Program-made: the position numbers and the translations under genes | The notes under the pieces: generated by a model | The model's input: the letters and a program-made list of their open reading frames with translations, nothing else | Database searches by the model: none | Told to the model about the DNA's origin: nothing | Source: Aequorivita iocasae | GTDB lineage: Bacteria; Bacteroidota; Bacteroidia; Flavobacteriales; Flavobacteriaceae | Reading direction: 5' to 3' | NCBI RefSeq assembly: GCF_016757735.1 | Contig: NZ_CP068439.1 | Location: 2,754,001-2,818,000, forward strand | DNA length: 64,000 bases | Shown here: positions 1 through 8,703 of the stretch, piece after piece | How the letters are laid out: every line of letters begins with the position of its first letter | How positions within the stretch are numbered: position 1 is the first letter of the stretch

Positions 1-1071
1 CACCTCATTGGCCAAAATTATTTTCTTTTTATTATTTGCCACGAGAACACCATCACTGATATTTTCCAATATTAAATTCAACTTTTGTTGACTTTCGTAC
101 AATTCGTCAATGAGCTGTTCTTCTTCCTTTTCATGCTGCAAAGCCGCTGTAATATCACGCACAATTGCATAAAAGTTGCCTGTGGTCTTCTCGGCTGTAG
201 CATTCCAAGCGAGCCATTTTATGGTACCATCCTTGCAAACCCACCTGTTTTTAAAATTTATTAATTCAGTTCCTTGTGCGAGTTTTTCTATTTCGGCTTC
301 CGTTCTTTCCAAATCATCGTGAAAGATGAAGGTGGCAAAGGGTTTGTCCAGTAGTTCAGCCGTTGTATATCCCAGAAGCTTGCCCAAAGCGGGATTAACC
401 TTAATGAATTTTTCCTTTGTGGCTATTACTAGGCTGTCTATCGACAAATTAAAGAAGGCGTCTGCCGCTTTTAAAGAATCTATCCCCGATTTTCTTTCCG
501 TAATATCGGTAGAGATATTGCCAATGGCATAAATTCTATTTTCGGCATCAAACAAAGGAAACTTAACGGACAGATAGGTGTGTGGACCTGAAGGGAGTTC
601 AAAACTTTCTTCTAACTGTACTTCCCTTCCTGCCTTTATAACTTCCAAATCTGCATTGCGATAGCGGTCTGCAACTTCCGATGGCAGAAATTCGTGATTG
701 GTGCTTCCCACGATATTCTTTCCATTTATAGGGAAAAGGGATTGAAATTCCTTGTTCACAAATAAATATTCCCCATTAATCTTTTTTACCGAAATGGCAC
801 TATTTGTATTGTCGATTATAGACTGCAACAATTTTTCGTTTTTCAATAATGCCTGTTCCGAAATTCTTTTTGCTCGCAATTGTGATGTTAAGATAAAAAA
901 AACCGTAGTTAGCATACCCAAGGAGAGAATAATAAGGCCCATTGCCGCCCATAGCCATACAGGCTCTGTAGTTAAAGGTATTATATTCCATAAGATAATA
1001 CCAAGGAGGAACATTACCACCATATTGATGATATAGCCCGCCAAAATCTTTTTTTCGAAGGAGATTTTCAT
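1..1071 (-). CDS. Multi-PAS membrane sensor protein, N-terminal 357 codons (partial; probably a histidine kinase)
   Basis: Open on the minus strand from an ATG at 1071 to the left edge with no stop. The translation starts MKISFEKKILAGYIINMVVM and has two hydrophobic segments (about residues 9-33 and 38-60) separated by a short loop, which looks like a membrane anchor. A short linker follows (about 62-75), then a first PAS domain (about 77-200, ending in the typical GNISTDITERK), a second PAS domain (about 205-325, ending in AIVRDITAAL), a short helical linker and the start of a third (LILENISDGVLVANN). Proteins of this layout are usually sensor histidine kinases or hybrid kinases, but the catalytic part lies outside the window, so the kinase call is inference. 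The gene is divergent from the universal stress protein gene, with 266 bp between the starts. Confidence 0.85.
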   Translation of the reverse strand, partial: MKISFEKKILAGYIINMVVMFLLGIILWNIIPLTTEPVWLWAAMGLIILSLGMLTTVFFILTSQLRAKRISEQALLKNEKLLQSIIDNTNSAISVKKINGEYLFVNKEFQSLFPINGKNIVGSTNHEFLPSEVADRYRNADLEVIKAGREVQLEESFELPSGPHTYLSVKFPLFDAENRIYAIGNISTDITERKSGIDSLKAADAFFNLSIDSLVIATKEKFIKVNPALGKLLGYTTAELLDKPFATFIFHDDLERTEAEIEKLAQGTELINFKNRWVCKDGTIKWLAWNATAEKTTGNFYAIVRDITAALQHEKEEEQLIDELYESQQKLNLILENISDGVLVANNKKKIILANEV

Positions 1072-1337
1072 AGAATGGAACTTTGTAAAAAAAATGTTCC
1101 GTAAAAATAAGGTGCAAGACGCTGTTGTAATATGATAAATATCAGCCTGTTTATCATATCAAATTTACGAGTTTAACTGTTAGGGGAGGCTATTGGATAC
1201 CCCCAAACATATAGTTAGCATTTCTGCCCTTGGAATAAACTCATTAACATATATAGAAAAATTTCCCTAGCTGATGAATATCATTTACGGCTACATTTCA
1301 AAATTATACTTTTAGATAATCATTAAATCCTACGATT

Positions 1338-2189
1338 ATGAAAAGGAAATTTTTACTGCCAACGGATTTTTCCAAAAATGCCTGGAGCGCGCTTATGTAT
1401 GCCAGCAGGCTGTACAAAAATGAAGAAGTGGATTTTTTTCTTCTCCATGCATTTACTGTAAACAGTTTTGTTCTAGAAAATATGATGGTGCCCGAACCTG
1501 GCGAAAAGTGGTATGAGGATGCCAAGGCAAAGGCAGCATTGAAAATGGAAAAATTACTTAAAGAGATAGAGATTTTGGATGTTCCCCCAAACCACAACTA
1601 TTTTACCCATACTCTTTTTAATTCGCCATTAGAAGCGGTTATTCAGTTTGTGGAAGATAAGGATATTGATATGGTTATTGCCTCCACAAAGGGAGAAACG
1701 GACGAGGTGGGGACATTGATGGGAAGTAACAGTATTGACTTTATGGAATATGTGCGTAATTGTCCGGTGTTGGTAATTCCCGCCGATTTATATTTTACAA
1801 AACCCAATGAAATTGTTTTTCCTACCAGCTTTAAGACTCATTTTAAGAGAAGGGAGCTAGCCCACCTCTATGAAATAGCCAAAATTACAAATGCTCCGGT
1901 TCGCATATTATATGTTTCAAAGGACGAAATTCTATCGTCCCAACAAAAATTGAAAAAGAAGCTGTTGGAGGAATGTCTGGATGGGCTAGAATACACCTTC
2001 CATACCATAAGGAATACAGATGTATTAACGGGCCTAAATGTTTTTGCCCAAAGCAGGAATAGTGGAATGATAGCATTTATCAATAAAAAGCATGCATTCC
2101 TTACAACTATTTTTTCCAAGCCCATGGTTAAGGAGTTGGGTTTTAATGCAAAAGTGCCGGTTCTGGCCTTGCATGATTTACGCAATTAA
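1338..2189 (+). CDS. Universal stress protein, tandem UspA domains
   Basis: A 283-aa cytoplasmic protein with two Usp (Rossmann-like) domains. The first covers about residues 1-150 (KFLLPTDFSKNAWSAL start) and carries an ATP-site-like GTLMGSNS loop near residue 125. The second, about 157-283, starts at EIVFPTSF and is more diverged, without a clear nucleotide loop. Such tandem Usp proteins are common in Bacteroidota and are linked to general stress and survival; the ligand is unknown. A TACTTTTA box at 1307-1314 resembles the Bacteroidota -7 element and suits this start. It lies 55 bp before the next gene and could be cotranscribed with it. Confidence 0.9.
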   Translation: MKRKFLLPTDFSKNAWSALMYASRLYKNEEVDFFLLHAFTVNSFVLENMMVPEPGEKWYEDAKAKAALKMEKLLKEIEILDVPPNHNYFTHTLFNSPLEAVIQFVEDKDIDMVIASTKGETDEVGTLMGSNSIDFMEYVRNCPVLVIPADLYFTKPNEIVFPTSFKTHFKRRELAHLYEIAKITNAPVRILYVSKDEILSSQQKLKKKLLEECLDGLEYTFHTIRNTDVLTGLNVFAQSRNSGMIAFINKKHAFLTTIFSKPMVKELGFNAKVPVLALHDLRN

Positions 2190-2244
2190 ATTTTACTGAT
2201 CATAGAATACTTTTTAAATAACCATAAGCAGCCTATTTTATAAA

Positions 2245-2715
2245 ATGCAGCTTATTAAAAAAAATGAAACGATGACACCAAAAACCCACTTAAAATTTAT
2301 AGAATGGAGAAATACCGCTGGTTTGCACGAAGACACCCTACAAAGCATCTCAGAACTCAATTTTCTAAAAGATGAACTGAAGTTTTTAAAAAAAATAGTA
2401 ACTGAGTATGCCCTAAATATCATTGTTGAAAAAACTATTGTTGATGGAGCTAAGATCAATACTGATTTGGGTAGGTACACGTATAGAGCACAACAGCTTT
2501 TAAAGGATTTAAAAGTGCATGCAAATCAACTAAAGGTACTCTTAGACGATATTGACGTACCCGATGAACTTCAAGTTTATAAGGCAAAGCATTATAAATT
2601 GATGCTTGATACCTTGGATTTGCATGTAGATGTAAAGAAAACAAAACGAAAAATATTTTCATTGCTTGGTGCAATTATAAAAAATAACAAACGAAGAAAA
2701 ATTTCCAATCTATAA
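2245..2715 (+). CDS. Small helical protein of unknown function
   Basis: A 156-aa protein that I do not recognise. It is predicted almost fully helical, with many Lys, Leu, Glu and Asp residues and heptad-like stretches (about residues 38-70 and 80-135), and a basic C-terminus (KNNKRRKISNL). There is no signal peptide, membrane segment or cysteine motif. An internal ATG at 2272 (MTPKTHLKF) is an equally possible start and gives 147 aa. It lies just downstream of the universal stress protein and may share its transcript, so a stress-related cytoplasmic role is possible, but nothing in the sequence shows it. Confidence 0.7.
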   Translation: MQLIKKNETMTPKTHLKFIEWRNTAGLHEDTLQSISELNFLKDELKFLKKIVTEYALNIIVEKTIVDGAKINTDLGRYTYRAQQLLKDLKVHANQLKVLLDDIDVPDELQVYKAKHYKLMLDTLDLHVDVKKTKRKIFSLLGAIIKNNKRRKISNL

Positions 2716-2827
2716 TTGGTTTTATAGATTCTTGTTGAATATTATTCCGCTTTATGTATATCATATCGCGCACACTCCTGTATTATCTATAAACTAATCC
2801 ATAAGTAAATCAGCCCCTTAAAAATTC

Positions 2828-2850
2828 TTATTTAGATTTATTATAAATAA
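2828..2850. promoter_or_regulatory. Putative iron-type operator, copy 1 (TTATTTA-N9-TAAATAA)
   Basis: A 23-bp interrupted palindrome, TTATTTA, nine bases, TAAATAA. It abuts the TTTG at 2851-2854 that looks like the -33 promoter element of the TonB-receptor gene. A second copy with the same arm sequences and the same nine-base spacer length lies at 2893-2915. Repressor control by a Fur- or DtxR-family protein is inferred from the iron-type genes downstream. Confidence 0.55.
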
Positions 2851-2882
2851 TTTGCATGTACAGTTTTTGACAAATATATTTG
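2851..2882 (+). promoter_or_regulatory. Bacteroidota-type promoter of the TonB-receptor gene
   Basis: TTTG at 2851-2854, twenty bases, then TATATTTG at 2875-2882. This matches the Bacteroidota sigma-ABfr consensus (TTTG, about 17-23 bases, TAnnTTTG). Transcription would start around 2888-2890, inside or just before the second operator copy. Confidence 0.65.
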
Positions 2883-2892
2883 CCGAAAATTA

Positions 2893-2915
2893 TTATTTAT
2901 ATCTAGTCTAAATAA
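2893..2915. promoter_or_regulatory. Putative iron-type operator, copy 2 (TTATTTA-N9-TAAATAA)
   Basis: Second 23-bp copy with identical seven-base arms and a different nine-base centre, placed just after the predicted transcription start and six bases before the ATG at 2922. With copy 1 it brackets the core promoter, an arrangement that would allow strong repression. Confidence 0.55.
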
Positions 2916-2921
2916 AGAACA

Positions 2922-5345
2922 ATGAAAAACCAACTAATCACCCTTTTTACATTTCTCATCACAACTTATACCTTCGCACAAAATGCATCCATTTCCGGCA
3001 CTGTAAAAGATAATAATCAAAACCCACTCTCGGGAGTAAATGTTTTTATCAAAAATGGCACTAAAGGAACCCAATCCAATGAAAACGGAACTTTCAGAAT
3101 TGAAAATCTAACGAGCGGCAGTTACATACTTTCCGTTTCCTATTTGGGATTTAAAACAAGGGAAATTAATTTTTCGGTTGAAGCCAACCAAAATCTGGAA
3201 CTTGAAACCATAACCCTATACGAAGGAAATGAAATTCTTAATGAAGTGGTCATAGAAGGAGAGCGCACCAATAAATTCTCAAGAAAACAAACGGCATATG
3301 TGGCCAAACTTCCCTTAAAGGATATAGAAAATACCCAAGTGTATAGCACCATAACCACCGAGCTTTTAGAATCGCAAGTAATTACAAATTTTGACGATGC
3401 CCTTAAAAATACCCCAGGCGTGGAACAGCTTTGGGCATCCACAGGCCGTGGAGGAGATGGGGCGGGATATTATTCGCTCCGTGGGTTTTCGGTGCAGCCG
3501 CAATTAGTAAATGGATTGCCCGGCCTGACCAATGGAACCATAAATCCCGCAAATGTGGAGCGCATTGAAGTGCTAAAAGGTCCTTCTGCAACTTTATTTG
3601 GAAATGCTGTAAGCTCCTATGGCGGACTCATAAATGTAGTTACCAAAAAACCCTATGTGGGAACAGGAGGGGAGCTGTCGTTTACTTCCGGTACCTACGG
3701 CTTAAACCAAATTATAGGCGATTTCAATACTGCGCTAAGTAAGGAAGACAATCTATATTTCAGAATAAATACGGCCTATACTACCGAACAAAGTTTTCAG
3801 GATGCAGGTTTTAGAAAATCCTTTTTTGTTGCACCTTCACTTTCCTATAAAGTGAATAATAGGCTTTCCTTTTCGCTTTATGCTGAAATAACCCAGGCTG
3901 AACAAACAAACCCCATGTTTTTGTTCTTAAACAGAAGTGCGCCCACGGAAGCGAATAATCTTGAGGAATTGGGTTATAACAATAAACTGTCCTTTACCAG
4001 CAACGACTTAACCCTTAAAAACCCAAACCAGAACTACCGCATTGAAATGGATTACAAGCTTTCCGATAGTTGGGAATCACAAACCTTGCTTTCAAAAAGT
4101 ACGACTTCCACAACCGGATATTATTCCTATTTGTTTGACTATGGCATTTTGGGGAATGATACATTTTCCCGCTTTATCAATAAACAAAATGCAAACACGC
4201 AAACAACAGACATCCAACAAAATTTTATAGGCGATTTTAAAATTGCCTCGCTTCGAAATAGAGTGGTAATCGGATTGGATTATTTTAACGCCACCCAAAC
4301 CGATAACGGTACAGGCTATGCCTTTTACGGAAATATTACTCCCGAGGGAGGCGCTAACGGTGACAATCCATTTACACCAGAGGTTGAAACAGATGCATAC
4401 CCACTCTCTACCGCGGGTGTTGATGCGGTATTGGCATCACAACCTGTGGGAAACAACAAATCCAAATACCATATTTACAGTATATATGCTTCAGATGTTT
4501 TAAACATTACTGATCAACTTTCCGCTATGGTAGGGTTGCGTTTGGATCGATTTGACAACGAAGGCGATTTGACCACTACCGAAGACGATTACGACCAAAC
4601 AACCTTATCTCCAAAATTTGGATTGTTATACCAGCCAATAGCCGATAAGCTATCGGTTTTCGCAAACTATCAAAACGGCTTTACCAACGTAGCGCCACAA
4701 TTGGTTGGAAACCCAGAGGATGGTCCACAAACCCTAAAGACCTTTGATCCCGAACAGGCCAACCAATTGGAATTTGGGGTAAAAACTAACCTTTTCAACA
4801 ATAGATTGAATGCTACCGTAAGTTATTACGATATAAAAGTGAAGGACCGCGTAATTACAGATCCAGCATCGCCATTCAATAAAATACAGGGTGGGGAAGT
4901 GGTCAGTAAAGGTTTTGAGATTGAAATAAACGCCAATCCCATTCCTGGCTTAAACCTTCGTGCAGGCTACAGCAATAACGATAGCGAAACCACAAAGTCT
5001 GACAATACCGAAATCCTAAACAGGCGTCCGCTGGAGGCTGGTCCGGAAACGCTTTACAATTTTTGGGCAAGCTATGAAATCCAAACAGGAAATCTCAATG
5101 GCTTCGGTCTAGGGGCAGGCCTTAATGGTGCCAGTGAAAGTTTTGCCATAAATTATGAATCTACCGGAGAATTTATACTCCCAAGCTATACCGTAGTAAA
5201 CGCTTCCGTTTTTTATCAGGCAAATAAATACCGAATAGGTTTAAAATTAAACAATGCCCTTAATGAGGAATATTATAAGGGCTGGTCAACAATCAATCCA
5301 CAGATGCCAAGAGCATTGCTGGCCAATATTTCCTACTCGTTTTAA
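2922..5345 (+). CDS. TonB-dependent siderophore-type outer-membrane receptor
   Basis: An 807-aa outer-membrane active transporter. Residues 1-19 are a signal peptide (cleavage after TYTFAQ). A carboxypeptidase-regulatory-like domain follows at about 22-95 (SISGTVKDNNQNPLSGVNVF), as usual in Bacteroidota receptors, then the plug (about 130-245, with VERIEVLKGPSATLFGN) and a 22-strand-type barrel ending in the aromatic C-terminus ISYSF. The plug motif and length fit the FhuA/FoxA siderophore class. The ligand cannot be read from sequence. A terminator-like hairpin separates it from the PepSY membrane protein gene downstream, which probably handles the imported iron complex. The twin palindromes at the promoter suggest iron repression. 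Confidence 0.92.
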   Translation: MKNQLITLFTFLITTYTFAQNASISGTVKDNNQNPLSGVNVFIKNGTKGTQSNENGTFRIENLTSGSYILSVSYLGFKTREINFSVEANQNLELETITLYEGNEILNEVVIEGERTNKFSRKQTAYVAKLPLKDIENTQVYSTITTELLESQVITNFDDALKNTPGVEQLWASTGRGGDGAGYYSLRGFSVQPQLVNGLPGLTNGTINPANVERIEVLKGPSATLFGNAVSSYGGLINVVTKKPYVGTGGELSFTSGTYGLNQIIGDFNTALSKEDNLYFRINTAYTTEQSFQDAGFRKSFFVAPSLSYKVNNRLSFSLYAEITQAEQTNPMFLFLNRSAPTEANNLEELGYNNKLSFTSNDLTLKNPNQNYRIEMDYKLSDSWESQTLLSKSTTSTTGYYSYLFDYGILGNDTFSRFINKQNANTQTTDIQQNFIGDFKIASLRNRVVIGLDYFNATQTDNGTGYAFYGNITPEGGANGDNPFTPEVETDAYPLSTAGVDAVLASQPVGNNKSKYHIYSIYASDVLNITDQLSAMVGLRLDRFDNEGDLTTTEDDYDQTTLSPKFGLLYQPIADKLSVFANYQNGFTNVAPQLVGNPEDGPQTLKTFDPEQANQLEFGVKTNLFNNRLNATVSYYDIKVKDRVITDPASPFNKIQGGEVVSKGFEIEINANPIPGLNLRAGYSNNDSETTKSDNTEILNRRPLEAGPETLYNFWASYEIQTGNLNGFGLGAGLNGASESFAINYESTGEFILPSYTVVNASVFYQANKYRIGLKLNNALNEEYYKGWSTINPQMPRALLANISYSF

Positions 5346-5354
5346 TTAGCAAAT

Positions 5355-5392
5355 AAAAGGGCAGCTCGGTATGATATTGGGCTGTCCTTTTT
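5355..5392 (+). terminator. Hairpin with U-tract between receptor and PepSY genes
   Basis: AAAAGGGCAGC at 5355-5365 pairs with GCTGTCCTTTT at 5381-5391 (one G-U pair), with a 15-base loop and a run of T after the stem. It looks like an intrinsic terminator inside the two-gene unit, so it would lower expression of the PepSY gene relative to the receptor rather than end the operon fully. Confidence 0.6.
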
Positions 5393-5404
5393 AAAATCAC
5401 TTCC

Positions 5405-6532
5405 ATGTCTTTTAAAAAATTTATATTCCAACTGCATAAAATACTTGGCCTCACTACGGGCCTGGTAGTTTTTGTGGTAGCCATTACAGGTTGCTGTTGG
5501 GCGTTTCGCGAGGAAATAGAAAGCCTTTACAACGATTATAAAAAAGTAGAACCCCAAGAAACAGCCATCTTAACGCCAACGGAAGCAAAAGATATTGCAA
5601 CCGCCGTCTTTCCCCAGCAAACAATTCACGGCACCCTTTTTAAAAAGGCCGATGATGCCATAGAGGTTATTTTTTATGACGCGGAACCCGAATTTTACCA
5701 AAGTGTATTTCTAAACCCATATTCCGGCAAGGTTATCCAGGTTGACGATCACCTCTCCGGATTCTTTCCCTTTATGCTAAAAGGGCATATGCGACTTTGG
5801 CTTCCTAAAAATATAGGGGAGCAGGTAGTGGGGGCTTCGATTCTGATTTTTATTGTGATCATTATTTCGGGTTTTATTTTATGGCTGCCTAAAAAGCGCA
5901 AAAATTTAAAACAACGTTTAAAATTCGACTGGAAGAAAACCACCAAATGGAAACGCAAGAATTTCGATTTACACTCCATAATTGGATTTTACGTGTGTTC
6001 ACTTGCATTAATCCTCGCATTTACAGGCTCGATAATGTCCTACAATTGGTTGAAATATGTAGTCTATAAATCGGTTGGAGGGGAAAAGGAAGCGCAATTT
6101 ATCATTCCTGAAAACTTAAGCGCTGGAATCAATAATGATAGCATTGCGCCTATGGATTATTTGATTGTAAAACTTCAAAAGGAATCACCAAATGCTACAG
6201 CTTATGAGCTACATTACCCAAATACCCCCGATGAAAGTATTTATGTGGAAGTATCAAACAGCGAGGGTTTATATTATGATAACGATTATCGCTTTTTTGA
6301 CCAAAACACTTTGGAAGAAATTGAAACCCCAGGTATCTATGGAAAATACAAAGATGCAAAGGTCGCCGATAAAATTTTGCGGATGAACTACGACATCCAC
6401 ATTGGCGCCATTGGCGGAATTGCCGGTAAAATAATTGCTTTTTTGGCGAGCCTGCTTATAGCAAGTCTTCCTGTTACGGGAGTTTTACTGTGGTATGGAC
6501 GCAATTATAAAAAGAAGAAAAAAGTCTCATAA
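5405..6532 (+). CDS. PepSY-associated membrane protein (iron-siderophore reductase type)
   Basis: A 375-aa inner-membrane protein of the PepSY-TM family. It has four membrane segments: about residues 13-36 (TGLVVFVVAITGCCWAF), 137-158, 195-215 (SIIGFYVCSLALILAFTGS) and a C-terminal one near 345-365, followed by a lysine-rich tail. Conserved histidines typical of the family are visible (HKILG, KGHMRLWLP, DLHSIIGFY, DIHIGAIGG), suggesting haem or metal binding. Members next to TonB receptors are thought to reduce or release iron from ferrisiderophores at the inner membrane. The gene lies 59 bp after the receptor, with a hairpin between them. Confidence 0.88.
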   Translation: MSFKKFIFQLHKILGLTTGLVVFVVAITGCCWAFREEIESLYNDYKKVEPQETAILTPTEAKDIATAVFPQQTIHGTLFKKADDAIEVIFYDAEPEFYQSVFLNPYSGKVIQVDDHLSGFFPFMLKGHMRLWLPKNIGEQVVGASILIFIVIIISGFILWLPKKRKNLKQRLKFDWKKTTKWKRKNFDLHSIIGFYVCSLALILAFTGSIMSYNWLKYVVYKSVGGEKEAQFIIPENLSAGINNDSIAPMDYLIVKLQKESPNATAYELHYPNTPDESIYVEVSNSEGLYYDNDYRFFDQNTLEEIETPGIYGKYKDAKVADKILRMNYDIHIGAIGGIAGKIIAFLASLLIASLPVTGVLLWYGRNYKKKKKVS

Positions 6533-6727
6533 AGGGCAAGCTGTGTGAACAGCGAATATTTAAAAAAGCCTTTGTTTTTTTTGTTTTAAAAACTATAATT
6601 CTAGTTTTATAAAAGGACTTAAGTTGATTTCCTTTGCTTTTTTATATTTTTATTTTTTTCTAGGTTTGTTCAATAAAAATTAAGATTTATCAACCAGAAG
6701 TCTATTGCAGTACTACCATTCGTCAAT

Positions 6728-8455
6728 ATGAGCAATGATATTGACAACGACTACTTTTGCGATGGAATTACCGAGGAAATCATAAATGCACTAACAGCAG
6801 TTAACCAAATTAAGGTTATTGCAAGAACTTCTTCTTTCGCCTTTAAAGGAAGAGATATTGATATTAGGGAAATTGGTAAACAATTAAACGTAAATACAAT
6901 TCTTGAAGGCAGCATAAAAAAATCACAAGAGCGGGTTAGAATAACAGCACAATTAATAGATGTTACGGATGGAACCCATTATTGGTCCAAAAGGTTTGAC
7001 AGGGAACTAATTGATATATTCGATTTAGAAGATGAGATCAGTCTTGCCATAGCGGATGAAATCCGAAATAATTTTGGGCATTTTGAAGTAAAAGACCATT
7101 TAATTGAGCAACCCACTAAGAGTATTGATGCCTATCAATTATTTTTAAAAGGACGCTTTAATCAATTACAATGGACACCAGATGCCTTAAAAAAGGCTAT
7201 CCAATTTTATAATGAAGCAATTTCATTGGATGTTAATTATGCAAAGGCATATTATGGCAATGTGCAATGCTATGAGTTGTTAACCACTTGGGGGTATATG
7301 GGTAAAGAGGAAGGAACTGAAAAAGCTTTTCTCAACTTAATGAAAGCCAAAGAAATTGATACCCATTTACCCGAACACTCCATGTGTTATGTAAATAAAT
7401 GTTTTTGGAGAGAATGGGACTTTACATCTACTTATCATTACTTAAGAGATGTTCTTGCCATAAATCCCAATCATACCGATGCGCTGGATGTTATGGTGAA
7501 GTTATTTATGGCGCATGGCTATTTTAATGAAGCTATATTTTATGGAAAAAAATTGTTGGAGATAGATCCGCTTTCAGCAAACAACCAATACATTTTCGCA
7601 AATATTTATTACTATAAAGGGGATTTTGATATTGCCTTAACCCATATCACCAAGGCTATTCAGCTACGTCCTGATTTTGATTTGGCCTATCATAAAAAAG
7701 CGGTTTGTTTAATTGCACTTAATAAAAGGGAACAATTGGAAAATGAATTTCAATCCAATCCTTTGTGGGAAAAGATACAATTGTTACATGAAGCTGTAAA
7801 TGAAAATAGAAAATCCTTGCCGAAAGAGGTTTTATCCCGCTTTCTTTCCAATCATTTAAAAAGGGACCAACTGACCTTGTTTGAGCTCTTTATTCTTGCC
7901 AACACAAATTACACAAAGGAAGCTTATGAATTACTGAAACAATTTGTAGCACAAAAGCGCGGACAAATTCTCAATTACAAACAAGAACCTTTGTTGAAAC
8001 CCTTGAGAGCGTTTAACGATTTTTACAAGTTACATACAAGTAATTTTTCAATTGATGAAATAGTTGATGATCACAAAACTGTAGAAACCACCAAACCGCT
8101 TTTATTAGAGGAAGAACAAAAGGAATTACAAACCAAATTAATTGCTTATTTTAATGAAGAGAAACCTTATCTTGATGCTTCTTTATCATTAAATACAATT
8201 TCAGAAATACTAGAAATTTCAACCAATAAAGTTTCCTTTTTAATAAATGAAGTAATTGGCATGAATTTTAATCAGTATGTTAATTCCTACCGTTTAAAGC
8301 ATTTTAAAACAATAGCCTTAGACCCTAAAAATTCGCACTTAACAATTCTTGGGTTAGCTTATGATAGCGGATTCAACTCAAAGAGTGTATTTAACACCTA
8401 TTTTAAAAAAACGGAAGGCCTTACCCCCAGGGCTTGGTTAAAAGCCAATTCGTAG
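6728..8455 (+). CDS. TolB-like / TPR / AraC-type transcriptional regulator
   Basis: A 575-aa cytoplasmic regulator without membrane segments. Residues 1-125 form a FlgO/TolB-like domain (YFCDGITEEIINAL, ILEGSIKKSQERVRITAQLI), residues about 130-460 are TPR-type helices, and about 480-575 are an AraC-family double helix-turn-helix (LNTISEILEIST, LGLAYDSGFNSKSVFNTYF). The first ATG is at 6728, but the same frame already encodes NQKSIAVLPFVN just upstream, which is the conserved start of the TolB-like domain. A stop codon at 6674 precedes it and no ATG, GTG or TTG lies between. An ATC at 6689 sits where relatives have Met, so the true protein is probably about 13 residues longer. It may control the nearby amidohydrolase, OMP and peptidase genes. 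Confidence 0.85.
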   Translation: MSNDIDNDYFCDGITEEIINALTAVNQIKVIARTSSFAFKGRDIDIREIGKQLNVNTILEGSIKKSQERVRITAQLIDVTDGTHYWSKRFDRELIDIFDLEDEISLAIADEIRNNFGHFEVKDHLIEQPTKSIDAYQLFLKGRFNQLQWTPDALKKAIQFYNEAISLDVNYAKAYYGNVQCYELLTTWGYMGKEEGTEKAFLNLMKAKEIDTHLPEHSMCYVNKCFWREWDFTSTYHYLRDVLAINPNHTDALDVMVKLFMAHGYFNEAIFYGKKLLEIDPLSANNQYIFANIYYYKGDFDIALTHITKAIQLRPDFDLAYHKKAVCLIALNKREQLENEFQSNPLWEKIQLLHEAVNENRKSLPKEVLSRFLSNHLKRDQLTLFELFILANTNYTKEAYELLKQFVAQKRGQILNYKQEPLLKPLRAFNDFYKLHTSNFSIDEIVDDHKTVETTKPLLLEEEQKELQTKLIAYFNEEKPYLDASLSLNTISEILEISTNKVSFLINEVIGMNFNQYVNSYRLKHFKTIALDPKNSHLTILGLAYDSGFNSKSVFNTYFKKTEGLTPRAWLKANS

Positions 8456-8472
8456 CAAATTTCCATCAATTC

Positions 8473-8523
8473 GTTTCAGATTATAATTCAGGACGATTGG
8501 CTTATTTCTCTTATAAATCTTTG
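8473..8523 (+). promoter_or_regulatory. Shared regulatory motif plus promoter, copy 1
   Basis: A block starting at 8473 (GTTTCAGATTATAATTCAGG, then ACGATTGGC) is nearly the same as the block at 10358. It contains a TTCAG repeat (8475 and 8487). Sixteen bases after ACGATTG is AATCTTTG (8516-8523), close to the TAnnTTTG -7 box. The same 16-base spacing occurs at the second copy. The motif overlaps the expected -33 region, as expected for an activator site. The AraC-type regulator encoded just upstream is the natural candidate, which is inference. Confidence 0.5.
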
Positions 8524-8555
8524 CAGCATAATTAGTAATCTAAAAACGAACAGTT

Positions 8556-8652
8556 ATGAAAGTAATTCAAAAATTCAGGTTGGTATGCGCCATCTTATGG
8601 TAAACATCATTGGAAAGTTTTTTATATTGAAGAAACTAAAAATTTTAAATAA
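8556..8652 (+). pseudogene. Possible frameshifted very small ORF
   Basis: Downstream of promoter copy 1, an ATG at 8556 opens a 15-codon frame (MKVIQKFRLVCAILW). After a one-base shift near 8577 a second frame continues with GWYAPSYGKHHWKVFYIEE up to a TAA at 8652. The composition of that second frame (Trp, Tyr, His rich) looks protein-like rather than random. I read this as a possible broken short gene or remnant between the regulator and the amidohydrolase. No family is recognised and it may be chance. Confidence 0.25.
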
Positions 8653-8703
8653 AGAATAGGCCTGGGTAGCCACAACAGCTTAGGAATAACCAAACTTAAA
8701 TAA

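Noticed and set aside
6594-6601. Third copy of the shared motif upstream of the AraC-type regulator (autoregulation)
   Set aside because: Only TATAATTC matches; the ACGATTG core and the fixed spacing are missing.
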